Assembly: GCA_020137815.1 (NCBI GenBank)
Contig: CM035360.1
Location: 5,312,250 to 5,376,249, forward strand
Direction of reading: 5' to 3'
Source of the DNA: Hormiphora californensis
Lineage: Eukaryota; Ctenophora; Tentaculata; Cydippida; Pleurobrachiidae
DNA length: 64,000 bases
Shown here: piece after piece, positions 1-10,930 of the stretch
How positions within the stretch are numbered: position 1 is the first letter of the stretch
Layout of the letters: each line of letters starts with the position of its first letter
The notes under the pieces: generated by a model
The model's database searches: none
What the model was told of the DNA's origin: nothing
What the model saw: only the letters and a program-made list of their open reading frames with translations
Translations under genes and position numbers: made by a program

Positions 1-357
1 GGTGCTTGCTGGATCGGGGCTCACTTCATGCCATCGGAAGAAGCTCCTTCAGCTGTTACATTTATTGATAATCAGTCGACTGCTAAAAAGCTACAGCCAT
101 CAGGTCATTACCATTACAATGATCTGGATAGGGTTCATTTCTACTTGAGGCCAAGGTTTATAGTTGACCGAGATAATGGTAAGGTTAAAGATTCGCCTTT
201 GCTGATTTCTCTAAGCTGGTGGCCTGGTAACTGGCAATTGTTTCAGGACATTTTTGGAGCACATTACACCCAACCAAGGAAGGAGAATAAACCAATAGAT
301 GGATATAATACTGTTCGTAAAGTTGACCTTGTTATGCATTATAGTACTTTGGGGTAG
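1..357 (+). CDS. BTB-family paralogue, C-terminal end (partial)
   Basis: The frame is open from the first base, so the gene starts left of the window; the stop is at 355-357. About 118 residues are visible. They match the last part of the complete BTB gene at 1961-3670 almost residue for residue, sharing motifs such as FIDNQSTAKKLQPSGHYHYN and LSWWPGNWQ and differing at scattered positions. The methionine at 28 is internal to the homology and is not the start. The two copies stay similar beyond the stop, through about 3960 in the downstream copy, so this is a segmental tandem duplication of several kilobases. The C-terminal module has no fold that I recognise. Function is unknown beyond its relation to the downstream BTB protein. 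Confidence 0.8.
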   Translation, partial: GACWIGAHFMPSEEAPSAVTFIDNQSTAKKLQPSGHYHYNDLDRVHFYLRPRFIVDRDNGKVKDSPLLISLSWWPGNWQLFQDIFGAHYTQPRKENKPIDGYNTVRKVDLVMHYSTLG

Positions 358-690
358 AGGGTAGTTGGATGAAATCTGTGAAACTTTATAATAACAGTTT
401 AGTGTAACAAAATATCTTCTAATATAATCATTTTCTTGTTTATATTTGACTTGTGGATTTACATCTTATAAACTGACAAGATCCAACATGAAGTTGAAGT
501 TGTAGTACCAGGGCGGGGCTTTGGTAGCGTGGTACAGGGTCCGAAGAGGGGCTATACATGACCAGAGCGGGCATATACCATTTAAATGTTAAATAACATC
601 TTGTTTTGTTCAAACCCGCGATGCACGGAGAGAGATGGTCGAACAAGGCCTAATTAATAATATCAACTCACCAGTAACACCCATGCTGCC
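358..690 (+). repeat. 3' flank shared by the tandem BTB copies (left copy)
   Basis: The sequence after the first stop resembles that after the second stop (about 3671-3965). Shared blocks include the TTTATATTTGA(C/G)T(T/C)GTGGA segment and the block around 610-670 (GTTCAAACCCGCG ... GGTCGAACAAGGCCTA ... ATATCAACTCACCAGTA). The duplication therefore includes the 3' UTR and flank. Confidence 0.75.
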
Positions 691-1950
691 TTTTCTTTCC
701 ACTTTCTGCAACTCCTACATTTATCTCAACTTTGCATATAATATGCTGCTTTTATTTGTTATTCTTCTCTTACGCGGTGAGAGAGAGAGTTGAGCAAGAC
801 ACACTAGTTTATCTATGTTATCTTGTATATCAATTTGAACATGTCCCTCTCTAGAACAAACAGCTCCTCCAATTCTCTAGAACTGGCCACGTTGTTGAAG
901 TGATAAGGTAGCAAATCACGGGGTTAGACTTGGGTATATTATATTAGAGTGATTCATAATGATTTTCAATTGCGATTTTTTTGCTTCATGTTCATCGGGG
1001 CAATAAAATTTTTATAGGACCTTGTTCCTGACACAATTTTGGTCTCCTAACATCCTTGGTAAAGAGCTGACGAACTTTTTTCCAAGGCTACACCCCATTT
1101 TCTAGTGTTTGATCATACTACCGTCTCACTTTCCAAAAAATCGTCAAAATACAAGCAAAAATTTTGGAAAACGACCTATTTTGCTCATGAAGTAGTCCAT
1201 TCTATCAGTTGTCATCGCAAACAACCGATTTTGAGACGAAAAAGTTGCGGGATTGGAGTAGGGGGCTAATAATTGCTCGAAATATGGCCCCAAAAGCCAG
1301 AAAAATTTGCCCGTTTTTGCGCGACTTTTTTCAACTTCAATTTTAGACCTTCTAAGACACTCAAAACCACCAAATAACTTCAGGGTCATATAGAACATGG
1401 TTTAATTGATATTTTAAGCGCTAAATCTTGACAAAAGACCGACTAGGTCCCGAGCCACAGCAATTCAAAGTGAAAAAAGGGCTTTTTGACTAAATTCTAA
1501 AAATAGCCCACAAAATCAAGGGTGAAAATCGGATGAACTTGATTTCCCTCAAATATCCCCAAAAGAGGTTATTCTAGCCCTACAAGGAGCCCTGAGTCGA
1601 TCTGTATCTGTTTACGGCTTCTACAAGGCTAACATCGAGACCTGAATTTTTTGCACGTAGACCGCAAAAAAGTTTAACTTCAGAAATTGTCTGTCACCGG
1701 TTACGTAAAACCATCCTGAACTTCAAACATGGTCGACGGGTTCCAAAATTGGCCAAACTAATCGCTCCTGTAAAAATTTTTGGTCCCCAGTGTCTATGTG
1801 CACTCAAAAAGAGCGATTGAAAATCATTATGAATCACCCTAATATGACTGCCTTCCCCATCTGCCTGCCTATTCTACAACCGCATGTGCAATATGTGACT
1901 CTATATAGCTGCTTGTTTTACTTTTTAATAAAGCATCTCATCATTTTACA
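691..1950. other. Intergenic / 5' flank of BTB gene
   Basis: No convincing coding sequence. The 84-residue minus-strand frame at 1144-1398 has no recognisable motif. The stretch 950-1790 is AT-rich with A/T runs, similar in texture to the transposon-like tracts at 18.3-19.2 and 40-41 kb, but I found no terminal repeats. A pyrimidine-rich acceptor ending TTTTACAG at 1943-1951 lies just upstream of the BTB start codon, so a 5' UTR intron probably ends there. Confidence 0.4.
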
Positions 1951-1960
1951 GAGTAATAGC

Positions 1961-3670
1961 ATGGCTTCCGAAGTTCCAGTACCGCTGAATTTTGGCTGGC
2001 ATCTTCTCAAATTGTCCCGGTTTAACGACTTCGTTCTGACGGCTAGTGGAGGTGTGGAATTGAAGGGAAATTCCATGATTCTCTCCTTCAACAGCCCAGT
2101 CATCATGGACTTGGTCAGTCAGCAAGGGTGTATGGCTGTAGATTTTGAGGAATTTGGTGAGGACACCGTGAGAGCTGTTCTTCTCTCCTGCTACACCGGC
2201 ACTGCTACCATCACCAAGGAGAATTTTAGGGAAATTAACAAGATTGCTATAGCTCTGAAGATCGAGTGGTTGAGAAAGTGTTGTTTGAAGTTTTTCCGGG
2301 GAATGTGTAAGGCTGCTAAGACTGAAGCTGACCTTCAGTGGCTGTTCCTGGAAGCAGAATATGTAGTTAGAGAGGCGAATTATTGTTCCTTGGCAGAAGC
2401 GCTAAGCAGCAGTTTGTCAAGTGAAACAAGGAGTGTTCTTATGAAAAATTTTGCCCCACTCTCCATAAGCAATTCTTCAGTTTCATCTGCGACTACCTGC
2501 CTCAATATCTCTCTAACTGATACTTTTGCTGCGCTAGTAGAATCGTTGAAAGGACGTAGGACAGAAGCTGAAAATCTGCACATCACTGTGACCGATAGAA
2601 GTATTCTAACCAGTGATAACTTAGTGGCTTATCGAACCTCAGATCCGGCAGGGTTTGAGACCCTGGTAAACTTGCTGGACGACTCAGGAGATGAACAAAT
2701 TATGATGAATTTGTGGAAGGTCTACCGAAATAAAAATCTCGCTTTGTCAAAGGGGCAGCAGTATATTGGAGGAGATCTTGTTCTACACTCTGTCTTCTTG
2801 GATGGACAAAAGTTCGTAAATGTTAAAAAAATCCACGAACCGAACGAAGCAGAAAATCTCATTGTGAAATTGCTGGCAGATGATAGAGTTAGAAACTATA
2901 ACATTTTTCTTGATGCGATCGCGTTCAACGAATTCTTCAACTCCAGAAAGAAATACGAAGTTTCTTATAATCATGTTAATGACCCAAGTGGAAACAATGT
3001 TGCGTATGTTGGGACACAAAATAATCATTGGATAGTCAACCAGTATATCTCCCCTAATCTACGAATTACCTCCCTGCTTAGAAAAGCAGCGGATAAGTTA
3101 GGAAGACCACATATACTTCCAAAATTTTCAAAGAACTTACAAAAATTTTCAACTACCGTCTCAGGCTCTTTTGAGGCAGCTGACAATATCAAAACGAATT
3201 CATTATATCCATTTGAAGTCGGGAAGGAAGACATTGTTACACATTTAACAAAAGAAAGGACATATAACTTTCTAATGTCAACCAACCAAAACAATGATTG
3301 CAAACTCGGCCCAGGTGCTTGTTGGATCGGGGCTCACTTTATACCGGCAGAAGATACTCCCTTAACCGTTACATTTATCGATAATCAGTCGACTGCTAAA
3401 AAACTGCAGCCATCAGGTCATTACCATTACAATGATCTGGATAGGGTTCATTTCTATTTGGAGACAAGGTTTATAAATGACCGAAAGAACAGTTCGGTGA
3501 CAGATTCGTCTTTGCTGATTCCTCTAAGCTGGTGGCCTGGTAACTGGCAATGGTTTCAGAACATTTTCGGAGAACGTTACACTTATCCAAGGAAAGGAAA
3601 TAAACCATTTGATCAGAATTGCGACCCTCTTTGCGTTGATCTCGTTATGTATTACAGTATTCATAGGTAG
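1961..3670 (+). CDS. BTB/POZ-domain protein, intronless CDS
   Basis: 569 residues from ATG 1961 to the stop at 3668-3670. The open frame extends upstream to 1790 with no ATG-led homology. I chose 1961 because a 3' splice site (TTTTACAG) ends at 1951, so the upstream part is probably intron. Residues of roughly 15-115 form a BTB/POZ domain: FNDFVLTASGG, ELKGNSMILSFNSPVIMDL, then FGEDTVRAVLLSCYTGTATI and a helical end. BTB domains dimerise and often recruit Cullin-3. I see no kelch repeats, zinc fingers or NPH3 domain; the roughly 400-residue C-terminal part is unrecognised. It ends in the module duplicated at 1-357. A plain reading is a lineage-expanded BTB adaptor; the partner is unknown. Confidence 0.85.
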   Translation: MASEVPVPLNFGWHLLKLSRFNDFVLTASGGVELKGNSMILSFNSPVIMDLVSQQGCMAVDFEEFGEDTVRAVLLSCYTGTATITKENFREINKIAIALKIEWLRKCCLKFFRGMCKAAKTEADLQWLFLEAEYVVREANYCSLAEALSSSLSSETRSVLMKNFAPLSISNSSVSSATTCLNISLTDTFAALVESLKGRRTEAENLHITVTDRSILTSDNLVAYRTSDPAGFETLVNLLDDSGDEQIMMNLWKVYRNKNLALSKGQQYIGGDLVLHSVFLDGQKFVNVKKIHEPNEAENLIVKLLADDRVRNYNIFLDAIAFNEFFNSRKKYEVSYNHVNDPSGNNVAYVGTQNNHWIVNQYISPNLRITSLLRKAADKLGRPHILPKFSKNLQKFSTTVSGSFEAADNIKTNSLYPFEVGKEDIVTHLTKERTYNFLMSTNQNNDCKLGPGACWIGAHFIPAEDTPLTVTFIDNQSTAKKLQPSGHYHYNDLDRVHFYLETRFINDRKNSSVTDSSLLIPLSWWPGNWQWFQNIFGERYTYPRKGNKPFDQNCDPLCVDLVMYYSIHR

Positions 3671-3965
3671 ACCGTATATCCCCCCGGCCTGTTTTCACAA
3701 TTAGGTGTGTTTCAATTTTGTGTAAATCAAAGTGTGATTATCTTCTTATTATCTTTTTATATTTGAGTCGTGGAATTACATCCTATAAATTAATTGGTAG
3801 CTTGTAAAGTACTAGCAGGGATTTGGTAGCTCTACAAGGTTCAGAGAGGGGTCACCTAACCAGAGTTGGCATATAATATTTACCATCTTGGTTTGTTCAA
3901 ACCCGCGGGGCGTGGTGAGAGATATGGTCGAACAAGGCCTATATAATATCAACTCACCAGTAGCA
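3671..3965 (+). repeat. 3' flank shared by the tandem BTB copies (right copy)
   Basis: Counterpart of 358-690; see that entry for the matching blocks. Similarity fades after the ATATCAACTCACCAGTA block near 3960. Confidence 0.7.
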
Positions 3966-4954
3966 TTTGGCAGATATCACCACTCTTGTAAAGTGTCTTC
4001 TTGTCAATAGTTTTCTGGCACTCTACAATACAGGGCAGATCGACTATCTTAGCAGGGAGGACCACATTCTCAACCTTAACTAGGGCGTGCCTGGGGATGG
4101 TAGGTAGGTGGTAAGGAGGGAATGGTGGTAAGTTATGCTGGTAAGTAAAGGTTTACAAGGTAGGGTTGAAAGTGAGGCGTACGTACACGGTAGGTTGGTA
4201 ACTGGGAAGTACGGGTTACAAAGTAGGTTGGAAGTAAGTGGTGACATGTTCTGTGGTGAGTAGAGTCGAGAGAATGAAAAAGAAACTACAGCAAGGCATG
4301 GTTTTTGTTTGACATGTTCCCAGTCTGTCGGCTCTCACACCGGGCCTTCGGCCCGGTGTGAGCTTACGCGAGCCCGAAGGGCGAGCGTAACCGAGGCGCT
4401 TAACGTGCGCTTAACATGCAGAACAGACAGACTGCGTAGCATGGCAAGTTTTTGTGTGATGAATGACGGGAGTTACCTGCAATCATCCTTGATATCAACT
4501 TCGAGACGTTCCCTCAAGTTTCCCTTGTGGACTGCTTGTCGTACTATCTGAACATTATATGAAGGTTGTTAAATAATATGGTCTAACGCGTCTTGTGGGA
4601 GAGGGTCGAGAGAAGGGCAAGATATGAATATTATATGAAACTTTTCATGGTCTAAGAGAGGGTTGTGGGAGAAAAGGTTGAGATAAAGGAAGGCAGTGAC
4701 ATAAAGTATTAATGAGATAGCCGGCATATAGAAGTACCTGGGCATATTTCTCAGGTAGACGTAGTAACATTAAGTTCTCCTGATTTTCATCGTCATCATC
4801 TCTCCTTCCTGACATATCGTGTCTTGCTACCAGTGAAAGATGGGAGATTAGATAGCATGAAGCTAAGTAGGCTAGACAGGAGCTATATGCAAAATTAAAC
4901 GATCCTAAAAATGATAATGTCAGTGCATTAAAAACAAATAAATTACCCAACATC

Positions 4955-4964
<10 letters not shown>
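3966..4964. other. Intergenic between BTB and ELP2
   Basis: Noncoding. It includes GGTAGGT/GGTAAGT-rich DNA at 4080-4240, a dispersed hairpin repeat at about 4312-4450 listed separately, and diverged GTCTAA...GAGAGGGT repeats near 4580-4680. This is the 3' flank of ELP2. Confidence 0.4.
4312..4450 (+). repeat. Dispersed GC hairpin repeat (copy 1)
   Basis: Contains a perfect 13-bp-arm hairpin at 4334-4362 (CTCACACCGGGCC, loop TTC, reverse complement), then GTGAGCTTACGCGAGCCCGAAGG, and ends CAGACTGCGTAGCATGGCAA. The same order of blocks recurs at 35932-36093, where the hairpin core is a different, longer palindrome. Likely a short non-autonomous mobile repeat. Confidence 0.7.

Positions 4965-5022
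<58 letters not shown>
4964..5022. repeat. (CT)n microsatellite
   Basis: Uninterrupted CT dinucleotides just downstream (on the minus strand) of the ELP2 stop codon, probably in its 3' UTR or flank. Confidence 0.95.
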
Positions 5023-5024
<2 letters not shown>

Positions 5025-5030
5025 CCCCAC

Positions 5031-8000
5031 TCACATCTCCACAATAACGACACTCCCATCCTCTCCAGCAGCAGCTAACTGTCCCCTACCACCAGGTCTC
5101 CATTGAACTGTATTCACACTCCCCACCACACACCCCACCACTCGATCCCTCTCCTCTGCTCCTTCACAAACACAAACATCCCCGCTCTCCAACCCCACCC
5201 CCACCATCCCCGTGACAGGACACACATCCACAGCAGTTACACTCTGCTCAAACACCTTCTCTACCCCGGCTGTCCAGCTGGTTTTCCCGGCAGTAGTGTT
5301 CCAAAACCTGAGTTTCTTATCCCTAGCAACGGTTACGAAGGAGAGATCAGTGAGCCAGGCACAATCCCAGATGATCCGGGCGTGTGATTTTGGGGGTGAA
5401 ACAGCGAGGAGGGATCGAGAAGGAACATCCCAAACTACCCAATCACGGTCACGGGATACAGTCAGCAAGTAACGGTCATCGGGCGAGAACTTCATCCTGG
5501 AAAATGTGACAAATCAATTACAAAGTCACGAAGACCCTTGCTAAAGCTGCTTATTATTAGGGGTGGAATTAATTTGGATCAAGCAGATTGATGCAGAGGG
5601 TTGAGTCGCTGGACACTGTGTCGGCGCTATGAATATTTCAAGTTAGAGGGAGGGGTGGTGACATACCTGGTTACTGTAAGGTTATGATGTACCAGTTCTG
5701 CAACCTTGCCCCACTTCCCTGTTTCCCATAGCAATACTGCAGCATACTTCTGCTTGCTGGCCTTACACGAGCTGGGGAGAGAGAGAGAGAGAGAGAGAGA
5801 GAGTTGTGACGTGTTGTGTGTACATAAATAAAAACACTACCATAAATACAAACACTGTTCAGAAGTATACGTAACACATGCACACCTACCTAGCAATAAG
5901 AGCTCCATCATGAGAGGCGGTACACTGGTATACCTCGTACCCGTGCCCATACAACTTGTGTACCTCCGGCCATAGTGTGTTCTGTGGGAAACAAAGTTCT
6001 TAGAGTCGTTGAGAAATGGTAGTTCTTAGAATTCTTTTGGAGACAAGTTCTTAGAGTGTGTGAAAACATGTTTAGCTAAGCCAGTGCAAGTGGCAGATTT
6101 CAGAGGAGTAAGGGGATTTTCGTGAAAAAAGGCCAAGTCTTCAGCATTAAAATGAGTCAATTCTGTTACTACAAACCTGTAAAAGGACTTCCTCTAGAGG
6201 CGGTTCAGTCAGGGATACCGGGGCAAATGCCACCTGATACGGGATATCATAGTCTTTTGAGGTAGCAGTACCCCCATGATCCACCCTCCCTCCACCCTCC
6301 AGATCTTGGGGTGTCAGCACCTTATTTGATAATCCTGGATAGGAGAACCGTTATAATACATAACATGAGCGGACTGTAACTACTAGTTACAGCCCGCTCA
6401 GGTTATGTAGTTACTAACTAGTGATGATTGGACAGTCTGTCTGAATCTCCTGATTTATACACCTATAAACCTGGTAGGTCTCAATAAGCATTAAGCAATC
6501 GTGTTAGTGCCTAAATCATGTCTTTTAGAACTTCCCGATTTACCTACTTAATTGTCTACCTACCTAGAGCAGGAACGTGTGCCCCCAAGATATGCTCACT
6601 AGCAGCAGCACCCACCATATCCCTCCCCGTTATGGTGGAGAGATTCTTGAAGAAAGTTGATGTGGCCTAGGAGAAGTTCCATTTAGTAGTACAGTTTTAA
6701 TAAAAAACGAAAGAACTATAATATTTTGATTAAAATAGCTCAGTCTGGAACTTGTCATGTCTTGAAAGGAATGAGGGATAACTTCCAGACAAATTAAAAA
6801 TGGAATTAAATAAAACTCACCACGCTCTGTGAGGGTTCAGTAGATTAAAAAATACCTGGAAGACTCGGAGAACCTTTTCCTCACTCCCACTAACATACAT
6901 GTTGTCAGAGAGGGTACTAATACAGCTCATGTCATGTCCATGGACCTGGGAACGGGCCATCTCGTACCACTGGTTGCCCCTCCAGATACTCAATACTCTG
7001 ACACTCTGGGGAGGGAGAGATGTTATGTGGTGGTGGTGGTGCCAAACTCTGTCCCGTAGGGCAAAACAACATGGAGGATATTATAAATCTCCTTTACAGG
7101 GCACGGTAAGAGAGGTTCGAGCAAGGGTCATGACTCATGATGTGATGTCACCGGGAAGAAACTGATGTACATACTTCATCCTTGTTCTCTACGCATAAGA
7201 GAACAATACAAGGAAGAAACTGATGAAACAACGCTACAAAGTTGATAAGGAATTATACTTGATCACAGCTGGCAGTAATAAGATAATCCCCTGAGGGTGC
7301 CCATGAGAGATCCTTAACTGGTCCAAAGTGTCCCCCAGGCATAGGTATACCCCTCCATTTCCCATCACCAGCTTCCGCAGCATTTCCATCAGGTTTTATC
7401 CAAGCTTGAAAAGCACCCTGTAATACATTCACCGTTTTGTTTAGGTCCGGATCGATCTAGTCTCCCGTAAAATGCATCATACAACAACTGATACAGCTAA
7501 CTTTATATTGTAAATGCCAAACCTGGAATCCATGTGAAATGACCATATCAGAAGAGTGAGAGGGGAATGCTCCAAACAGTCCCAAGTTGTTACCTCCCAC
7601 CTCACCAACATGGACATCTTCCGTCCAAAGTCCAGCAGAGTCCTAGAAGGAACGGGGTGAAGTTGTAAGAAGAGGGAAATAAGAAAGGGGAAGATAGTTT
7701 GAGTCGCCTGACACTGTGCAGTGTGCTCCGAACAATTCAAGAGTGAAGAGATAGTAGAGTAAAACAAGAAAGCAGTAAAACCACACGAACGGAATATATC
7801 AAATTGGAGAGTTATATCTGGTAACAGATCAGACTAGATATATTTAACAGATGAACACAGTACGGACCTGTTGCCAGATAATTAGCGTCTTATCCATACT
7901 GGCTGATAATAATTTCCCATTACCCATCCATCGGACACTCGACACCCAGTTTTCATGTCCCAGTAACACACTCTCAACTGAAACTCTGATCAAAAGAAAG

Positions 8001-9667
8001 AAGTGAGAAACAGACAGTGAAATTGTCTACATCTCTTGGTTCTCTGGAGCTGAACGAAACTCCCCATTTTACAGCGGCTATCCCACACAATTCTACAAAA
8101 CTGCGGAGGGTGGCTTTGTGAAGTGCTAACAACTTTCTAACGCGCTGTTTTCAATCACCGCGCGTTACTACCTGTGTGTCCCCGTGGGTAGCTCAAAAAG
8201 TGTTTCTTTCAATTTGAAGCCAGTGTGATCTTCTACCGCTGGTTGTTCAACGACCGGCTCCGGTGAAGTCGGGTCATGAGGTGAAATCCTCCAGAGGCGA
8301 ATATAGTTGTCCTGACTACCACTTGCAAGGATAAGGGTATCGGGAGACGGGGCACGGAAATCGAGTCCTCTCACCCAGTTCTCATGACCTGAAATAGAAG
8401 CATAAAGTATTATATATTCAAAACCTATGTTGATTGTCGATTCAGCACGAGAGAGCTCAATCGGTCCAATTACGAATCGAGAGCAGCAAACAAATTAAAA
8501 CAAGTCGGTTTTACCAAACAAATGTTTCGATCCTAGATCTAGGATCGAAACATTTGTTTGGTAAAACCGACTTGTTTTAATTTATCTACACAACCTATTG
8601 AAATTTGGATTTTGAATCCCATTCAAAGTGGTCTTAACATACCTTTGAGTTTTGCAAGAGAGATAATCTCCCCATCTTTTGAGATGGAGTACAGGGTGAT
8701 CGCTGAGTCGTCAGTAGCCAGTGCAGCCAATAGCCCTCCACCCAGTGTTGTGAGAGAGTGACTCAAACAGAAACCGTTCCTGAAGTAGAGAAATAGCATG
8801 AGTTCTGATGAGATCGGATCAGAACTGATTTCAGAAATATAGGGGGACTGAGGTGTGATGCACCAAGGGGAGGAGGGACAAAGGAAAGTTACTTGGGAAT
8901 TGTAAGAGATGTCAAAGGTTCCACTTTTTCATCTGCACTGAATCTGATAACAACTGAGTCTCCTCCACTACTTATCACAATAACAGATCCTGAATAGAGT
9001 ATTGAGAGGGATAAACTTTTACAAATTTACCCTAGAGAATGAAATGGTCAACTATTTCCATTGCCCTCGCAGTTTTGGAACATCTGTGTAGTGCGTCTGA
9101 TCAGGGCGAAGCAAGGATTCAAGCGTCCAAACTTGACCGTTATATTACCTTCATGTTCTATTGATGACAGGTATATGATAGATTTCCCGTGCTGACACAG
9201 TGTCACTGGAGTTTTATCAAGATCAGGTCGCCATAGCAACACGGTTCCATCTTCACAACCAAACACCACTGCAGCAGTAGCAGCACCACACTGGAAACAT
9301 GAATAATTTAGAGAGGAGGACGGCTCTCGCCTAAATTATGATATATATCTTCCCACTAGTTATTCATGTTTTATTTCATGATTATAATTGTGGAGGATAT
9401 AAAACAAATCATCAGTCTATAGTTAGATCTAACTATCTAAAAAGTCACCTTATTCCGCACCCACACAGTACATTTCACAGTAGAAGTTGTCTGGAGATGA
9501 TTGGTGGCAGTATAGGACTGGCCGGTACGTGACAATATAATAACAGTATTGCCCCCTCCATACACCATCCTGTCATCACTACCCCCAATATCGGCTGTGC
9601 AGGTACCCCTGTTGCAGGCGATGGAACGGAATACACATCTCATCTTTTTACTGTCTGATACCAGCAT
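5031..9667 (-). CDS. ELP2: Elongator complex protein 2 (ELP2), 14 exons
   Basis: WD40 scaffold subunit of Elongator, which supports wobble-uridine modification of tRNA (cm5U34 derivatives) together with ELP1 and ELP3. The exons, high to low, are 9667-9449, 9290-9149, 8989-8893, 8779-8643, 8388-8172, 7985-7868, 7642-7523, 7417-7259, 7005-6856, 6666-6564, 6334-6177, 5981-5890, 5771-5667 and 5496-5031. All phases join and give 760 residues, somewhat short of the usual vertebrate length of about 826. Diagnostic family segments are [11 protein letters not shown] with [21 protein letters not shown] with [89 protein letters not shown], and [12 protein letters not shown] with ARDKKLRFW. The start ATG at 9667 opens exon 1 directly. 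Introns carry two palindromes (6359-6407 and 8492-8583). IMMP2L lies 211 bp upstream on the same strand. Confidence 0.95.
6359..6407. repeat. Near-perfect 49-bp palindrome in ELP2 intron
   Basis: 24-bp arms around a single C at 6383, two mismatches. It begins CATAACATGAGCGG and ends CAGGTTATG. It lies between ELP2 exons 10 and 11. Confidence 0.9.
8492..8583. repeat. Perfect 92-bp palindrome in ELP2 intron 4
   Basis: 46-bp arms with no spacer and no mismatch, centred on CTAGA|TCTAG at 8537/8538. It lies between exons 4 and 5. Confidence 0.97.
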
Positions 9668-9790
9668 TACTAGTTAATTGGTTGGTTAATTAGTTGGTTA
9701 ATTTGTTGGTTAGTTGGTTAAATAACTAATCGACACTTGATATTGGTTGGTTGGTTAGTTAGTAAGTTGGTTGGTTAGTTGGTTGAATAA
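9668..9790. repeat. TTGG/TTAG-type simple repeat
   Basis: Irregular GGTTGGTTAGTTGGTT units just upstream of the ELP2 ATG, so in its promoter or 5' UTR and the IMMP2L 3' flank. Confidence 0.85.
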
Positions 9791-9878
9791 ACTCAAAATA
9801 TCTATTATTACTGTTAATCTAGAAAGTTAATAAGTTACAGAAACACTCATCCTCATATAAAAAGCACACACACGTACA

Positions 9879-10454
9879 CTACCCCTGTTCAGTCCGTTCT
9901 GGTGCCTCAGTCCGTCCTGGTGCCTCAGTCCGTCCTGGTGCCTCGGTCCGTCCTGGTGCCTCAGTCCGTCCTGGTGCCTCAGTCCACCTCAGATCATGGA
10001 TCCTCTCCCAGGGCCACACCAGCCACGTCACTCTCCCTACAATCATCTTGGTATGCAGCTGACCATACTCGTTACTATCCCTCCCTGCCGTCTCATGATT
10101 ATCAGCCTCAACCCAGACATGACCTGGTCTAACAACCACACTCGTCTCACCAGTTTTACCAGTTTTAGAGGGTACCACCACATCACCCTCCACCCCTGAC
10201 ACCCTCTTCATCGCCAACCTCTGACCGTGTTTGGGTGATCTGAACACCACGATGTCACCTCTTTGGGGTGTGTGTGGTAACTTGCTAACCCACACTCTCT
10301 CCCTCAGTAGAGCGCGGGTTGGTCCCGGGTTTAGGGTGGGTTTCATGGATTGGCCTCGGACGGTGTGAACGTATCCAATGTTGTCGTACCATAAAAGAGA
10401 GGCACACCCACATCCCAGGAAGATCTTGGATCGGGCCCACAAACCAGCTAGCAT
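9879..10454 (-). CDS. IMMP2L: Mitochondrial inner membrane protease subunit 2
   Basis: 191 residues, single exon, ATG 10454 and stop TAG at 9879-9881. This is an S26 signal-peptidase-family serine/lysine protease of the mitochondrial inner membrane that trims intermembrane-space sorting signals. A short hydrophobic N-terminal segment (residues 11-22) would be the membrane anchor. The catalytic serine is S36 in VRGQSMKPTLNP; the general-base lysine is K83 in LAMKRVSGVEGD. The GDIVVFRSP box and the C-terminal DSNEYGQL box also match the family. The start fits the family, which has a very short segment before the anchor. Oddity: residues from about 156 onward are five to six copies of TEAPGR encoded by an 18-bp minisatellite, an extension beyond the protease core. 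ELP2 follows after 211 bp and RIOK3 precedes by 476 bp, all on the minus strand. Confidence 0.94.
   Translation of the reverse strand: MLAGLWARSKIFLGCGCASLLWYDNIGYVHTVRGQSMKPTLNPGPTRALLRERVWVSKLPHTPQRGDIVVFRSPKHGQRLAMKRVSGVEGDVVVPSKTGKTGETSVVVRPGHVWVEADNHETAGRDSNEYGQLHTKMIVGRVTWLVWPWERIHDLRWTEAPGRTEAPGRTEAPGRTEAPGRTEAPERTEQG
9897..9986. repeat. 18-bp coding minisatellite
   Basis: About five copies of CAGTCCGTCCTGGTGCCT, nearly identical, encoding TEAPGR on the minus strand at the IMMP2L C terminus. Confidence 0.95.
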
Positions 10455-10504
10455 GATGGTTTATTGGGATATCATAATGGTGCCATACTACATAACAAGG
10501 TGGG

Positions 10505-10590
10505 GTTAGTTGCCTGGCTAGACTGTGTTTCGGGCGCCCCGCCCCCGAAACAAATGTAAAGGGAGGGTTAGAACATAACAAGGTGGGGTT
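10505..10590. repeat. Dispersed repeat (GCTAGACTGTGTTTCG...AAATGTAAAGGGAGGGTTAGAACATAAC)
   Basis: Found again at about 39007-39069 in the Mxd gene, with the GCTAGAC(C/T)(C/G)TGTTTCG head and the AAATGTAAAGGGAGGGTTAGAACATAAC tail, and as a tail-only remnant near 11972-12000. Copies differ in the middle. Likely a short mobile repeat. This one is in the IMMP2L 5' flank. Confidence 0.75.
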
Positions 10591-10930
10591 AGAGGTAAAG
10601 GTGTTAAACTAGAATGCAAGCGTTGGGAGTTTCCTAGACCCATGTTGTTTGTTTGTTTGTTTGTGATTGCTGCGTCTGGAGGATACCCATGCTGTATGAA
10701 CATTGGAAACACACGTTGGTTGAGGACTTGTGGTTGTGTACAATAGCACATCGTGAAGGGATGGTTGTGTGTTTGGGTAGATCTGAGAAAAGGCAGTTTT
10801 GCACAAATTTTAAAAATGAGCGTGAGTTATGAACAGATCAAAAGTAAACAATCTCAGAGAGCTAAACCCAACAACATGAAAACACAGACACATCAACAAC
10901 AGCTATATATTTCATTTTATCATCTCATTT

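Noticed and set aside
1144-1398. 84-codon minus-strand frame upstream of the BTB gene
   Set aside because: No motif and AT-rich transposon-like texture; likely chance.
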